Assembly: GCA_903871465.1 (NCBI GenBank)
Contig: CAIQHB010000080.1
Coordinates: 215,087 to 279,086, forward strand
Direction: 5' to 3'
Length of the DNA: 64,000 nucleotides
Source: an uncultured Methanosarcinales archaeon
GTDB lineage: Archaea > Halobacteriota > Methanosarcinia > Methanotrichales > Methanotrichaceae
Shown: one piece after another, positions 43,442 through 51,202 of the stretch
Layout: each line of letters begins with the position of its first letter
Position numbering within the stretch: the first letter of the stretch is position 1
The notes under the pieces: model-generated
Databases searched by the model: none
What the model saw: only the letters and a program-made list of their open reading frames with translations
Told to the model about the DNA's origin: nothing
Made by a program: the position numbers and the translations under genes

Positions 43442-44656
43442 ATGAAACTCGGGCCCTGCATAAAGACGTATAAAGATGATACTCACCGGGCACTGCCGCC
43501 GGAGGTGACACAAGAGCGGGTTGAGGCCAAGATGCCTGCCGCCGGGATCACAAGGGTTGCAGACATCACCAACCTGGACCGAATCGGCATACCAGTCTTC
43601 TCCTCTATACGACCAATGGCCGATCGCGGAGCCATTTCCGTCTACAACGGCAAAGGGGCGACGCCTGTAGAGGCCAGAGTCTCGGCCATGATGGAGGGGC
43701 TGGAGCGCTACTCCGCAGAGGTGAGAGACCGCGACCTGACAATAGGCCGCTATTCCAGCCTGGGCGCGGGGGCGCTGAACCCTGTCGACCTGATCCTGCC
43801 TGCCGGTGCAGAGGCGGATGCCGAGATACCCTGGGTTACAGGATGGGACATTATGAATGATGTTGAGGTGCAGGTTCCGGCCAATGCCGTCTTCCATCCC
43901 CTATCATCCGATTATCAACGGCTCTTTCGTACCAACACCAGCGGCCTAGCCTCGGGCAATGTGATCGAGGAGGCCATATTCCATGGTCTGGCCGAGGTCA
44001 TCGAGAGAGACGCCTGGGCCCTGGTAGAAACGACGCGCAACATGGGGCCGCTCATAAGTGATGTTGATGACAAGCAGGCCAAGCTTCTCCTGGACAAATT
44101 CGCCGCGGCAGAAGTGGACGTCTATCTGAGAGATATCACCAGCGATATTGGTGTCGCTACCTGCGCTGCCGTTGCCGATGATGTGAGACTGCGCGATCCT
44201 ACGCTTCTCACCACCGGCATGGGCACGCACACCAGCGCGCGCATAGCAGTGCTTCGTGCTCTGACCGAGGTGGCGCAGAGCCGGCTTACCCAGATTCATG
44301 GGGCGAGAGAGGATACGACCCTGGCCGATTTCCGCAAGCAAATCGGATACGATAGGACGAAAAGGATCAATCGTCATTGGTTTGAAGCCTCTGAGAAGAA
44401 GAGCTTCTCCGAGATTGAGTCCTTCGAGAGCGACGACTTCCTGCTGGATATAAAATATATGCTGAAGAAGCTGGCAGAGGCAGGACTTGATCAGGTGGTG
44501 GTAGTAGACCTGACACGCGAGGAGATAGGCGTTCCTGTGGTCAGGGTAATTGTGCCCGGTCTGGAGGTCGCAGGAGTGGACCCGGAAAGAGTAGGCAAGA
44601 GGTGTCGGAATGCCAGAAATCGTCGTCTTTCTAGGGCCAAGCCTCGTCAGGGCTAA
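43442..44656 (+). CDS. ycaO: YcaO-type McrA glycine thioamidation protein
   Basis: ATP-dependent cyclodehydratase-fold enzyme that, with TfuA and a sulfur donor, converts the backbone amide of a conserved glycine in methyl-coenzyme M reductase alpha subunit to a thioamide. Family features: AGITRVADITNLDRIGIPVFSSIRP at the N-terminus, KGATPVEARVSAMMEGLERYSAE (ATP/Mg region), GLASGNVIEEAIFHGLAEVIERDAWAL and ARIAVLRALTEVAQSRLTQIHG. Length 404 is normal. The last 47 bases overlap tfuA in another frame; the final 15 residues (RRLSRAKPRQG) are basic and probably variable. Overlapping tfuA and a sulfur-carrier gene form one operon. Confidence 0.95.
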   Translation: MKLGPCIKTYKDDTHRALPPEVTQERVEAKMPAAGITRVADITNLDRIGIPVFSSIRPMADRGAISVYNGKGATPVEARVSAMMEGLERYSAEVRDRDLTIGRYSSLGAGALNPVDLILPAGAEADAEIPWVTGWDIMNDVEVQVPANAVFHPLSSDYQRLFRTNTSGLASGNVIEEAIFHGLAEVIERDAWALVETTRNMGPLISDVDDKQAKLLLDKFAAAEVDVYLRDITSDIGVATCAAVADDVRLRDPTLLTTGMGTHTSARIAVLRALTEVAQSRLTQIHGAREDTTLADFRKQIGYDRTKRINRHWFEASEKKSFSEIESFESDDFLLDIKYMLKKLAEAGLDQVVVVDLTREEIGVPVVRVIVPGLEVAGVDPERVGKRCRNARNRRLSRAKPRQG

Positions 44657-45260
44657 GGCCGAGAAGATCCAGGAGGCAGACTACAGGCCTCCAGCCAAGC
44701 GCGGCGACCTTTATAACGCTGCCCGGGAGGGCGCCAGGATCATTCTGCTCATAGATGGCGTCTTCTTCCAGGAGTGCTCTGTAGCTCATAAGGAGGTTCT
44801 CTATGCTCTGGAGGCGGGAGCGAGAGTCCTGGGGGCGTCGAGCATGGGAGCACTGCGCGCTTCCGAGCTGGACGTTTACGGCATGGAGGGCATAGGACTG
44901 ATCTACCAGGCTTACAAAAGCGGTCATCTGGTATCGGATGATGAAGTGGCTCTCACTTTTGATCCATTCACCTGGGAGCCGCGTTCCGAGCCGCTGGTGA
45001 ACATCCGCTTCAATCTGGATCTGGCCTGGCAAAAGGGAGCGATCATCACTTCCTGCCGGGATACGCTCTTTCGGTGTGCAGAATCCCTCTATTTTCCTGA
45101 TAGAACCTACGAGCGAATGATGACGGAAGCCAAAGCCCATGTGCCGGAAAAGGAGCTGCAGCGCTTTCGCGAATTTCTGGCAGCGGAGAAAAGGGACTTC
45201 AAGATGGAGGATGCATTGATGGCACTGCAGCGAGTGAAGGAGATCGCAAATGTTGGTTAA
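44610..45260 (+). CDS. tfuA: TfuA-like McrA thioamidation partner
   Basis: Partner of YcaO in McrA thioglycine formation, thought to help bring sulfide or a sulfur carrier to the active site. The family start VVFLGPSLVRAKAEKI, the core IILLIDGVFFQECSVAHKEVLYALEAGARVLGASSMGALRASELDVYGMEGIG and YKSGHLVSDDEVAL are all present. The 216 residues are typical. Its start lies inside the YcaO gene and its end overlaps a MoaD/ThiS-like gene by 11 bases, so YcaO, TfuA and the ubiquitin-like protein are translated from one message. Confidence 0.94.
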   Translation: MPEIVVFLGPSLVRAKAEKIQEADYRPPAKRGDLYNAAREGARIILLIDGVFFQECSVAHKEVLYALEAGARVLGASSMGALRASELDVYGMEGIGLIYQAYKSGHLVSDDEVALTFDPFTWEPRSEPLVNIRFNLDLAWQKGAIITSCRDTLFRCAESLYFPDRTYERMMTEAKAHVPEKELQRFREFLAAEKRDFKMEDALMALQRVKEIANVG

Positions 45261-45525
45261 GGTCAGGTCTTTTGCCGGTTTTCGAAATATCCTGGGAAAG
45301 GAGATGGAGGTCGAGCTGGAGGAGGGAGCGAGAGTCGAAGATCTGCTGAACACACTCAGTTCATTGAAAGCGAATTTGGGCACTCAGCTTTTCGATGAAG
45401 CAGGATTGCGGGAGGATGTGAACATCTTTGTGGGGGGCAAGAACATCGCATCTTCGGAGTCGGTTCGAACCATACTCACCGAGGGAGATGTTGTGGCCCT
45501 GTTTCCTGCGGCCATAGGCGGATGA
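45250..45525 (+). CDS. MoaD/ThiS-like sulfur carrier (SAMP-type), C-terminal Gly-Gly
   Basis: A 91-residue beta-grasp protein ending AAIGG, the Gly-Gly tail that is adenylated and thiocarboxylated in MoaD, ThiS and archaeal SAMPs. Beta-grasp elements VKVRSFAGFRNILGKEMEVELEEGARVEDLLNTL and DVNIFVGGKNI are clear. The gene overlaps tfuA by 11 bases. That coupling suggests it may carry sulfur to the YcaO/TfuA thioamidation reaction, although it could also serve molybdopterin or tRNA thiolation with NcsA encoded 2 kb away. No E1-like (MoeB/ThiF) gene is in the window. Confidence 0.9.
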   Translation: MLVKVRSFAGFRNILGKEMEVELEEGARVEDLLNTLSSLKANLGTQLFDEAGLREDVNIFVGGKNIASSESVRTILTEGDVVALFPAAIGG

Positions 45526-45700
45526 ACGAGAAAGTTGCGGTTTCCTGATAATACCAACAATCCCGCATGGGACCACCCAATGGTTCTTCTAAATCATGAA
45601 CTTAAATCAACCTAAGTTTAATTGAGATAATAGTATTAAGTATATCTATTAAATAGATTGAAATAATAGTTTCCCCGACCTTGAGACGTTCTCGATTCCT
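45526..45700. promoter_or_regulatory. AT-rich promoter region of nadA
   Basis: After the operon end at 45525 the sequence becomes AT-rich (TTTAATTGAGATAATAGTATTAAGT, 45618-45642; CTATTAAATAG near 45647-45657) and probably holds the TATA box and BRE for nadA. No other gene is seen. Confidence 0.4.
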
Positions 45701-46597
45701 ATGATAGAAGAAATTAAAGCTTTGAAGAAGGAACGCCGGGCGACCATCCTGGCCCACAACTACCAGCTGCCCGAAGTTCAGGATGTAGCGGACCTGGTAG
45801 GAGACTCCCTGGAGCTCTCCCGAGCTGCAGCCCGCCTGGACTCAGAGGTCATCATCTTTTGCGGTGTGGACTTCATGGCCGAGACGGCTGCCATCCTTTC
45901 GCCGCATAAGTGCGTTGTTATTCCTGAGAAGGGCGCCTGGTGCCCCATGGCCCATATGATCACGCCCGATCAGCTAGCGGATCTGAAGGCGCTGAACCCC
46001 GGGGCGGCTGTGGTCTGCTATGTGAACTCGACGGCCGAGATCAAGGCGAAGAGCGATATCTGCTGTACGTCTGCTAACGGAGTGCAGGTGGTTAATTCAT
46101 TGGCTCAAGAAGAGGTCATCTTCGTGCCGGACAGAAACCTGGCGGCATACGTCGCCCGCCATACAGACAAGAAGATCATTCCCTGGAACGGCTACTGCTA
46201 TGTGCATGACCATTTCACTCCTGCAGAGGTGAAGGCCGCCAGAGCGCTTCATCCTGGCGCGGAAGTGCTCGTTCATCCGGAATGCCGTCCTGAGGTCATC
46301 GACGAGGCCGATTTTGTCTACAGCACGGCAGGCATGGGCAAGCATGCCCTGGCAAGCCAGGCGCGCGAGTTCATCATCGGCACAGAGGTCGGCATGATCT
46401 ACCGTCTGAGGAAGGAGAATCCCGAGAAGGAGTTCTACCCGCTGAGCGATAACGCTGTCTGCCAGAATATGAAGAAGACAAATCTGGAGAAGGTCTTAAA
46501 AGCGCTGCAGACCCTGGAGCCGCGCGTCACTGTGCCTGAGGAAGTCGCAATAAAGGCGAGAAGGGCGATCGAGAGGATGCTGGCGGTTAAGATATAA
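45701..46597 (+). CDS. nadA: Quinolinate synthase A
   Basis: 4Fe-4S enzyme that condenses iminoaspartate with dihydroxyacetone phosphate to quinolinate in NAD synthesis. The start IKALKKERRATILAHNYQLPEVQDVADLVGDS, the motif IIFCGVDFMAETAAIL, CCTSANGVQV, VFVPDRNLAAYVAR-like block and HPECRPEVIDEADF are all present, together with the cluster cysteine in DNAVCQNMKKT. Length 298 is normal. No nadB/aspartate dehydrogenase or nadC gene is adjacent, so it is probably transcribed alone. Confidence 0.96.
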   Translation: MIEEIKALKKERRATILAHNYQLPEVQDVADLVGDSLELSRAAARLDSEVIIFCGVDFMAETAAILSPHKCVVIPEKGAWCPMAHMITPDQLADLKALNPGAAVVCYVNSTAEIKAKSDICCTSANGVQVVNSLAQEEVIFVPDRNLAAYVARHTDKKIIPWNGYCYVHDHFTPAEVKAARALHPGAEVLVHPECRPEVIDEADFVYSTAGMGKHALASQAREFIIGTEVGMIYRLRKENPEKEFYPLSDNAVCQNMKKTNLEKVLKALQTLEPRVTVPEEVAIKARRAIERMLAVKI

Positions 46598-46646
46598 GCG
46601 ATGGAAAGGCAAATCCCTTTCTATTTTGTGACAGTGATGTAGGAAT

Positions 46647-46871
46647 TTATGCATGAATATCTCTGAAACCTACAAAGGTATTGAGGTTCTCAATCGTTGT
46701 CTCTTCCAGACACATCTCGATGACCTCCGATATGTTCTTCATGGCTTCATCAATGGTCTCACCCCAGGAATGACATCCCTTTAAAAACGGGCAGCTAACT
46801 ATGTATAGGCCGTCTTCATCGATTTCGATGAGAATTGGCAAATGCAGCTTTTTCATGAATGATTCAACCAT
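46647..46871 (-). CDS. HicB-like protein
   Basis: A 74-residue protein from ATG 46871 (MVESFMKKLHLP) with the HicB/UPF0150 beta-alpha-beta fold: LPILIEIDEDGLYIVSCPFLKGCHSWGETIDEAMKNISEVIEMCLEE. HicB proteins are antitoxins against the HicA mRNA nuclease, but no HicA frame is visible next to it, so it may be a solitary member. The frame continues upstream to 47114 overlapping ncsA; that extension (RFYGNRVQPITYERS) looks unlike HicB and is probably not translated, though it could be a gene relic. Confidence 0.75.
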   Translation of the reverse strand: MVESFMKKLHLPILIEIDEDGLYIVSCPFLKGCHSWGETIDEAMKNISEVIEMCLEETTIENLNTFVGFRDIHA

Positions 46872-47052
46872 TTTACTCTTGCGAGCTACAAACCTAAAGA
46901 TATTTCGCAATAGACTGGATGCACTATGACTCTTATCAAGGCTATTCGATCGTTCATATGTGATCGGTTGAACCCGGTTGCCATAGAAGCGGACCTCGCT
47001 TGCTGTCAACCCCTCGCCCAAATCCATGACCATTGAACAAGCGATTTGCTCG

Positions 47053-47955
47053 TCATCCTTTGAGCTTTCCCAGCAGCTCGCAGGCCTTGCACAGATCCTT
47101 GACGCAAGGCTCACTGCACACCCGACACTTCCCCAGCTCCATCTGAGCCCAGTCTCCGCCAGCTATTTGGGCTATCTTCTCGAATCCTTGCATCGTTGTC
47201 TGCCGGGTTCCTGGAAAGAGGCTCTCCAGGCGGTTCATCAGATCTCTGACGTCCGCTCGCAGAGAAAGGTTGGCATAGGGGCATTCCCTGGATTCTGTGA
47301 AGACGCCATTCACCATGCAGTAGAGAGCGATCTCCTTTTCCGGCATATCACGCAGCGGCTTGATGCGGGGCACCAAGCCAGGCTGAGCCCTTCTGGGCCG
47401 AAAACGCATTAGCCTCTCCATGTCTCCTTTCAGGTAGTTCATCATGACCGTCTGCGCCTCATCGTCCAGGTTGTGGCCTGTGGCGACCTTCGTCATGCCC
47501 AGCCTTTTGGCAGTTTGATTTAGAGCGTTCTTGCGAAAGACTCCGCAATAGGTGCAGGGGGCGACATCTTTTCCCTGTACCATCTCATCCAGATCATAAC
47601 CGTACATCTCCCGGAAGGAGACGATCTCCTGCTCGATGCCAAGCTTCTCCGCGATTGCTCGTGCAGCCCTGATGGTGTCGTCCCTGTACCCGGCAATGCC
47701 CTCATCTACGGTAACGGCCACCATCTCCACATCCCTTCCGGCCAGGATTTTATGCAGGCTGAAAAGAAGAGCTGTGCTGTCCTTGCCGCCGCTCACAGCC
47801 ACCACGATGCGCTCGCCGTCCTTGACCATGCCGTTCTTCTCCATGGTCCCGGCCACTCTTCGCTCAAAATCCTCAAGGAAGTGGCGCTGGCAGAGATGCC
47901 GCCCTAAATAACGCTGTGAGAGGATGGCCGGCTCTCGGCAGAAGGAACAGATCAT
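47053..47955 (-). CDS. ncsA: tRNA 2-thiolation enzyme (NcsA/TtuA/CTU1 family, TIGR00269)
   Basis: ATP-pyrophosphatase that adenylates and thiolates a tRNA uridine using a ubiquitin-like sulfur donor. The PP-loop SGGKDST is at residues 55-61. The N-terminal zinc finger (Cys3, Cys6, Cys22, His25), the catalytic or cluster CTYCG motif, GHNLDDEAQTVMMNYLKGD and the C-terminal zinc finger (CRVCSEPCVKDLCKAC) are complete in 300 residues. The neighbouring sulfur genes (fdhD, cysteine desulfurase, larE) and the SAMP-like carrier 2 kb upstream fit this role. Stop to fdhD spacing is 15 bases. Confidence 0.93.
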   Translation of the reverse strand: MICSFCREPAILSQRYLGRHLCQRHFLEDFERRVAGTMEKNGMVKDGERIVVAVSGGKDSTALLFSLHKILAGRDVEMVAVTVDEGIAGYRDDTIRAARAIAEKLGIEQEIVSFREMYGYDLDEMVQGKDVAPCTYCGVFRKNALNQTAKRLGMTKVATGHNLDDEAQTVMMNYLKGDMERLMRFRPRRAQPGLVPRIKPLRDMPEKEIALYCMVNGVFTESRECPYANLSLRADVRDLMNRLESLFPGTRQTTMQGFEKIAQIAGGDWAQMELGKCRVCSEPCVKDLCKACELLGKLKG

Positions 47956-47970
47956 GCTCGAATCATGCCC

Positions 47971-48723
47971 TCAGCCAATCCTGAATCTCTCCGGGTTGGT
48001 GTACACGCTGAGCCTCTTTCCCCGCAGGAAAGCGATTATGCAGAGATGTGTCCTCTCGGCAATGGAGATGGCAAGACTCGTTGTTGCGCCACGCGAGACG
48101 ATTATGGGAATGCCGGCCACGGAGCACTTCAGTGCCATGTCCGAGGAGATCCTGCCTGTGCAGGCAACAAATGTCCTGCTGAAGTCCACGCCTTCAGCAA
48201 GCGCGTGGCCTATGGCCTTGTCCAGGGCGTTATGGCGTCCGATGTCCTCTATGATACAGACCGCCTCCAAATCGTCAAAGAGGCCCACGGAATGCACCCC
48301 GCCTGTGGCTATATGAACCTCGGACTGGGAGATGGCCTTCATCGCCTCCTGAGCCTGTTCTTTCCCGATTACGAGATCGGACTTTATCTCGGGAAGCTTC
48401 GATTCACTCAGAAAGGAGGCGATTCCGCCGCAGCCGCTTACAATCGGCCTTCTTGGTACTATCGCCCGCATGGGATTGGAGACGATGGCGCGGGCGACAT
48501 TTCCCTCAATCTCCAGGGACTCAATCTCCCCCCGTCCGGATACAATCCTCTCGGCAAATAGATGCCCCGTCACGAACTCCGACCTCATCTCAGGACTGAT
48601 CATCGCGGTTGCGAAGTGACGGCCGTTGATGAAAATCGACAGGGGAACCTCCTCCACTACCTGACAGGTCGTCTCCTCGACCTTTTCGCCATCCAGCTTC
48701 CGGCATTTAAAACTTTTTAGCAT
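47971..48723 (-). CDS. fdhD: Formate dehydrogenase accessory sulfurtransferase FdhD
   Basis: FdhD passes sulfur from a cysteine desulfurase to the molybdenum/tungsten bis-MGD cofactor of formate dehydrogenase. The family blocks EEVPLSIFINGRHFATAMISPEMRSEFVTGHLFAE, GGVHSVGLFDDLEAVCIIEDIGRHNALDKAIG and FVACTGRISSDMALKC are clear, and 250 residues is normal. The loop usually carrying CxxC reads SGCGGIASF, keeping only the first cysteine. A cysteine desulfurase gene lies immediately upstream, the natural sulfur source. It might also serve formylmethanofuran dehydrogenase. Confidence 0.94.
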   Translation of the reverse strand: MLKSFKCRKLDGEKVEETTCQVVEEVPLSIFINGRHFATAMISPEMRSEFVTGHLFAERIVSGRGEIESLEIEGNVARAIVSNPMRAIVPRRPIVSGCGGIASFLSESKLPEIKSDLVIGKEQAQEAMKAISQSEVHIATGGVHSVGLFDDLEAVCIIEDIGRHNALDKAIGHALAEGVDFSRTFVACTGRISSDMALKCSVAGIPIIVSRGATTSLAISIAERTHLCIIAFLRGKRLSVYTNPERFRIG

Positions 48724-48737
48724 TCATCATGACCCTA

Positions 48738-49943
48738 TTATCCCATTCTGGCGATCTGCTCCAATGCCGCCAGAAGTTTATCGATCTCGTCTTCGGTATT
48801 GTAGAGATAAAGCGAGGCGCGGACGGTGCCGTATTTCAGTCCCAGATGCTTCATGAGGGGAATGCAGCAATGGTGGCCGGACCGAACGGATATGTTTGCA
48901 GCCTGATCCAGCATGAGAGCCACCTCGTGAGGTAGCAAGCCGTTGACCGCAAAGGAGACCACACCGCCCCGCGCCTCTGAGCTGTCCCGTCCCGGGCCAA
49001 AGATCTCGATGCCGGCGATCTTCTCCAGCCCCACCAGCAGCTTTCTGGTCAGTCGCATCTCATGCTCATGAATCTCCTCGACCCCAGCCCGGGTCAGATA
49101 GTCCACGGCAGCGCCTAGACCTATGCCTGCCGAGATGTCTGGAGTGCCTGCTTCAAATCCCTCATAGCCCTGCTTGATTTCATATTCATCATCAAAGACG
49201 TCCTCGACCATCCCGCCCCCCACCAGAAGAGGCTCTATCTCGTTCTTCTCGTTCTTCTCTTCCTTCCTCATCCAGAGGACTCCCGCGCCCGTGGGCCCGA
49301 GCATCTTATGGCCGGAGAAGCAGAGAAAATCGCAATCGATATCTTTAACATTTACGGGCATATGGGGCACAGACTGGGCCCCGTCCACCAATAGGGCAGC
49401 GCCCCGCTCGCGGCAGATCCTGGCGATCTCTTTTACAGGGATGACTGTCCCCAGAGCATTGGAGAGCTGGGTTGTCGCCACCAATCTAGTGCCTTCAGCT
49501 ATCGCTTTTTCCCAGTCAGCCAGGTCAATTCTTCCTTCCCGGTCCGGCCGCATGACCTCCAGCTCTACACCCATCTCTTTCAGCCTCATCCAGGGCAGAA
49601 GGTTGGAGTGATGCTCCAGCAGAGTGGTGACGATCCGGTCTCCTCTCTTCCAGGAGAGGCCGCGAGCAACGATGTTGATGGACTCGGTGGTGTTCCTGGT
49701 GAAGATCGTCACCCCTTCCACTCCCCACACGAAGGCTGCCGCCTTGCGATGAGCATCTCTGTAGCGCTGGTCGGCCATCTGAGCCAGCCTGTAGACCCCT
49801 CGACCGACATTGGCTTTGTATGCCCGGTAGTAATCGAGAACTGCTTCCAGAACTGGCTCCGGGGTGAGGCTGGTGGAGGCGCTGTCCAGGTAAATAACAT
49901 CCTCCAGGATAGGGAAATCCGCTCTTATTTCATGGACTTTCAT
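48738..49943 (-). CDS. Cysteine desulfurase (SufS/Csd type)
   Basis: PLP enzyme that takes sulfur from cysteine as an enzyme-bound persulfide. The lysine is Lys213 in CFSGHKMLGPTGAGVLW, and the persulfide cysteine is in SGHHCCIPLM (Cys359-Cys360). The start DFPILEDVIYLDSASTSLTPEPVLEA is typical of SufS-like group II desulfurases. Cysteine desulfurases are not universal in methanogens, many of which use sulfide directly, so this gene together with a cysE upstream suggests cysteine as a sulfur source. It overlaps larE by 4 bases (ATGA) and is followed by fdhD after 14 bases. Confidence 0.94.
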   Translation of the reverse strand: MKVHEIRADFPILEDVIYLDSASTSLTPEPVLEAVLDYYRAYKANVGRGVYRLAQMADQRYRDAHRKAAAFVWGVEGVTIFTRNTTESINIVARGLSWKRGDRIVTTLLEHHSNLLPWMRLKEMGVELEVMRPDREGRIDLADWEKAIAEGTRLVATTQLSNALGTVIPVKEIARICRERGAALLVDGAQSVPHMPVNVKDIDCDFLCFSGHKMLGPTGAGVLWMRKEEKNEKNEIEPLLVGGGMVEDVFDDEYEIKQGYEGFEAGTPDISAGIGLGAAVDYLTRAGVEEIHEHEMRLTRKLLVGLEKIAGIEIFGPGRDSSEARGGVVSFAVNGLLPHEVALMLDQAANISVRSGHHCCIPLMKHLGLKYGTVRASLYLYNTEDEIDKLLAALEQIARMG

Positions 49944-50737
49944 AGAACCTCGTTCATGCTTCCCGTCCTGAAACCCTCCAGATCCAGGGTGACATATTTA
50001 AATCCAATGCCCTTGAGCCTCAATACGATCTCGTCCCTTTTATCCAATGCTCTTTGTGCATCTGATTTTAGCAGTTCAATTCGTGCCGTCCGGCCATGAG
50101 CCCTTACCCGAAGCTGCCCGAATCCAAGGCTTTCCAGATATTCTTCTGCCTCTTCCACCATTCCAAGGTTGCCTTCTGTGATCCTCTCACCATAAGGAAT
50201 TCGTGAGGACAGACAGGCAGAGGAAGGCTTATCCCATACAGCGAGGCCGAGGCTGTGGGCTAGGGTTCGAATATCCTCTTTGGTGATTCCAGATTCTACA
50301 AAAGGATGCCAGATTCCTTCTTCGTTGCAGGCCTGGATTCCAGGCCGAAAGTCCTCATAGTCGGAGAGGTTGACCCCATCGGCGATGCATTTTATGCCAT
50401 TCTCCCGGGCGACGTTCTTAAGAACAGCAGCAGACTTTTTTTTGCAGATGTAGCACCTTGTGGCAGGATTTTTTGCGAACTCGTCGTCCTCGAGAATAGA
50501 GAATTTTGCCACCCTAAAATTCAGTCCCAGGGACTTTGCTAGCCGTCTCGCTTGCTCTAGTTCACTTCGGGCAGCGGTCTCAGAATCCAGGAAGACAGCA
50601 ATAGCCGATTCTCCCAGGACATCGTTTGCCACCTCTGCCAGAAGACTGCTGTCTACGCCACCCGAATAGGCTACCAGAAGCCTTCCCTTCCCGGCAATCC
50701 TATTTCTTAGATCCTCCAATTTCTCGGCCAAGCTCAT
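49940..50737 (-). CDS. larE: LarE-like ATP-dependent sacrificial sulfur transferase
   Basis: PP-loop protein of 265 residues. SGGVDSS (residues 25-31) is the ATP-binding loop, and Cys175 in DKPSSACLSSRIPYGERI matches the cysteine that donates its sulfur in Lactobacillus LarE during nickel-pincer cofactor synthesis. RCYICKKK gives a further Cys pair. No larA, larB or larC gene is in the window. Coupling to cysteine desulfurase (4-base overlap) suggests that sulfur may be supplied catalytically here in place of sacrificial Cys loss. Other roles, such as an unknown thiolation, are possible. Confidence 0.9.
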   Translation of the reverse strand: MSLAEKLEDLRNRIAGKGRLLVAYSGGVDSSLLAEVANDVLGESAIAVFLDSETAARSELEQARRLAKSLGLNFRVAKFSILEDDEFAKNPATRCYICKKKSAAVLKNVARENGIKCIADGVNLSDYEDFRPGIQACNEEGIWHPFVESGITKEDIRTLAHSLGLAVWDKPSSACLSSRIPYGERITEGNLGMVEEAEEYLESLGFGQLRVRAHGRTARIELLKSDAQRALDKRDEIVLRLKGIGFKYVTLDLEGFRTGSMNEVL

Positions 50738-50789
50738 TTTAGCGACCTTTTAAAGAGATTGCCAGGGAGTTATTCATAAGCGGATCTCA

Positions 50790-51113
50790 CTACTCTTTAC
50801 ACCTGCTGGAAATGCAGGCGTTCTCGTCATCCTGAAGCATGCGGCAGATCTCGCAGATCCTCTTCGCGAGATCGTCGGCCTTTTTCTCGATAAGATCATC
50901 AGCGAGCTTTCCTATGGCCCCCCGGATGTCCTCCCGGAATTCGATATTGTAGCCCCTCTTCTTGGAGACGTACTGGGACACAGCAGGCGGTGTGATGCCC
51001 AGCATTTTGGAGACCTCCTTTTGGGAGATTCCTCTCTTGATCAACTCTTCCGCGATGGCAGCCCTGATGCTGGGCAGCACATCCCAAACAATCTCCTCGC
51101 ATGGCGATTTCAT
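50790..51113 (-). CDS. Cys-rich XRE-type transcriptional regulator heading the sulfur cluster
   Basis: A 107-residue regulator. The HTH (ELIKRGISQKEVSKMLGITPPAVSQYVSKKRG, about residues 24-55) is of COG2522 type. The C-terminus has four cysteines, ICEIC and NACISSRC, spaced like a metal or iron-sulfur site, so it may sense redox state, iron or sulfur supply. It lies 52 bases upstream of larE on the same strand and is the first gene of the run larE, desulfurase, fdhD, ncsA, so it may regulate them. Confidence 0.85.
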   Translation of the reverse strand: MKSPCEEIVWDVLPSIRAAIAEELIKRGISQKEVSKMLGITPPAVSQYVSKKRGYNIEFREDIRGAIGKLADDLIEKKADDLAKRICEICRMLQDDENACISSRCKE

Positions 51114-51202
51114 CTGTCTTGAGCCTCAAATCAACGGTTATCACAATTATCGATCACGCTTATTTGTATAATCCTGGCGGAATCCCATGAATTTAATCCT
51201 TG

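Noticed and set aside
43442..44656. YcaO as part of a peptide natural-product (RiPP) cluster
   Set aside because: The sequence and the TfuA neighbour match the McrA thioamidation subfamily, and no precursor peptide or RiPP exporter is nearby.
50260..50280. GGGTTCGAATATCC resembling a tRNA T-loop
   Set aside because: It is within larE on an intact frame, and flanking sequence does not fold into a cloverleaf.
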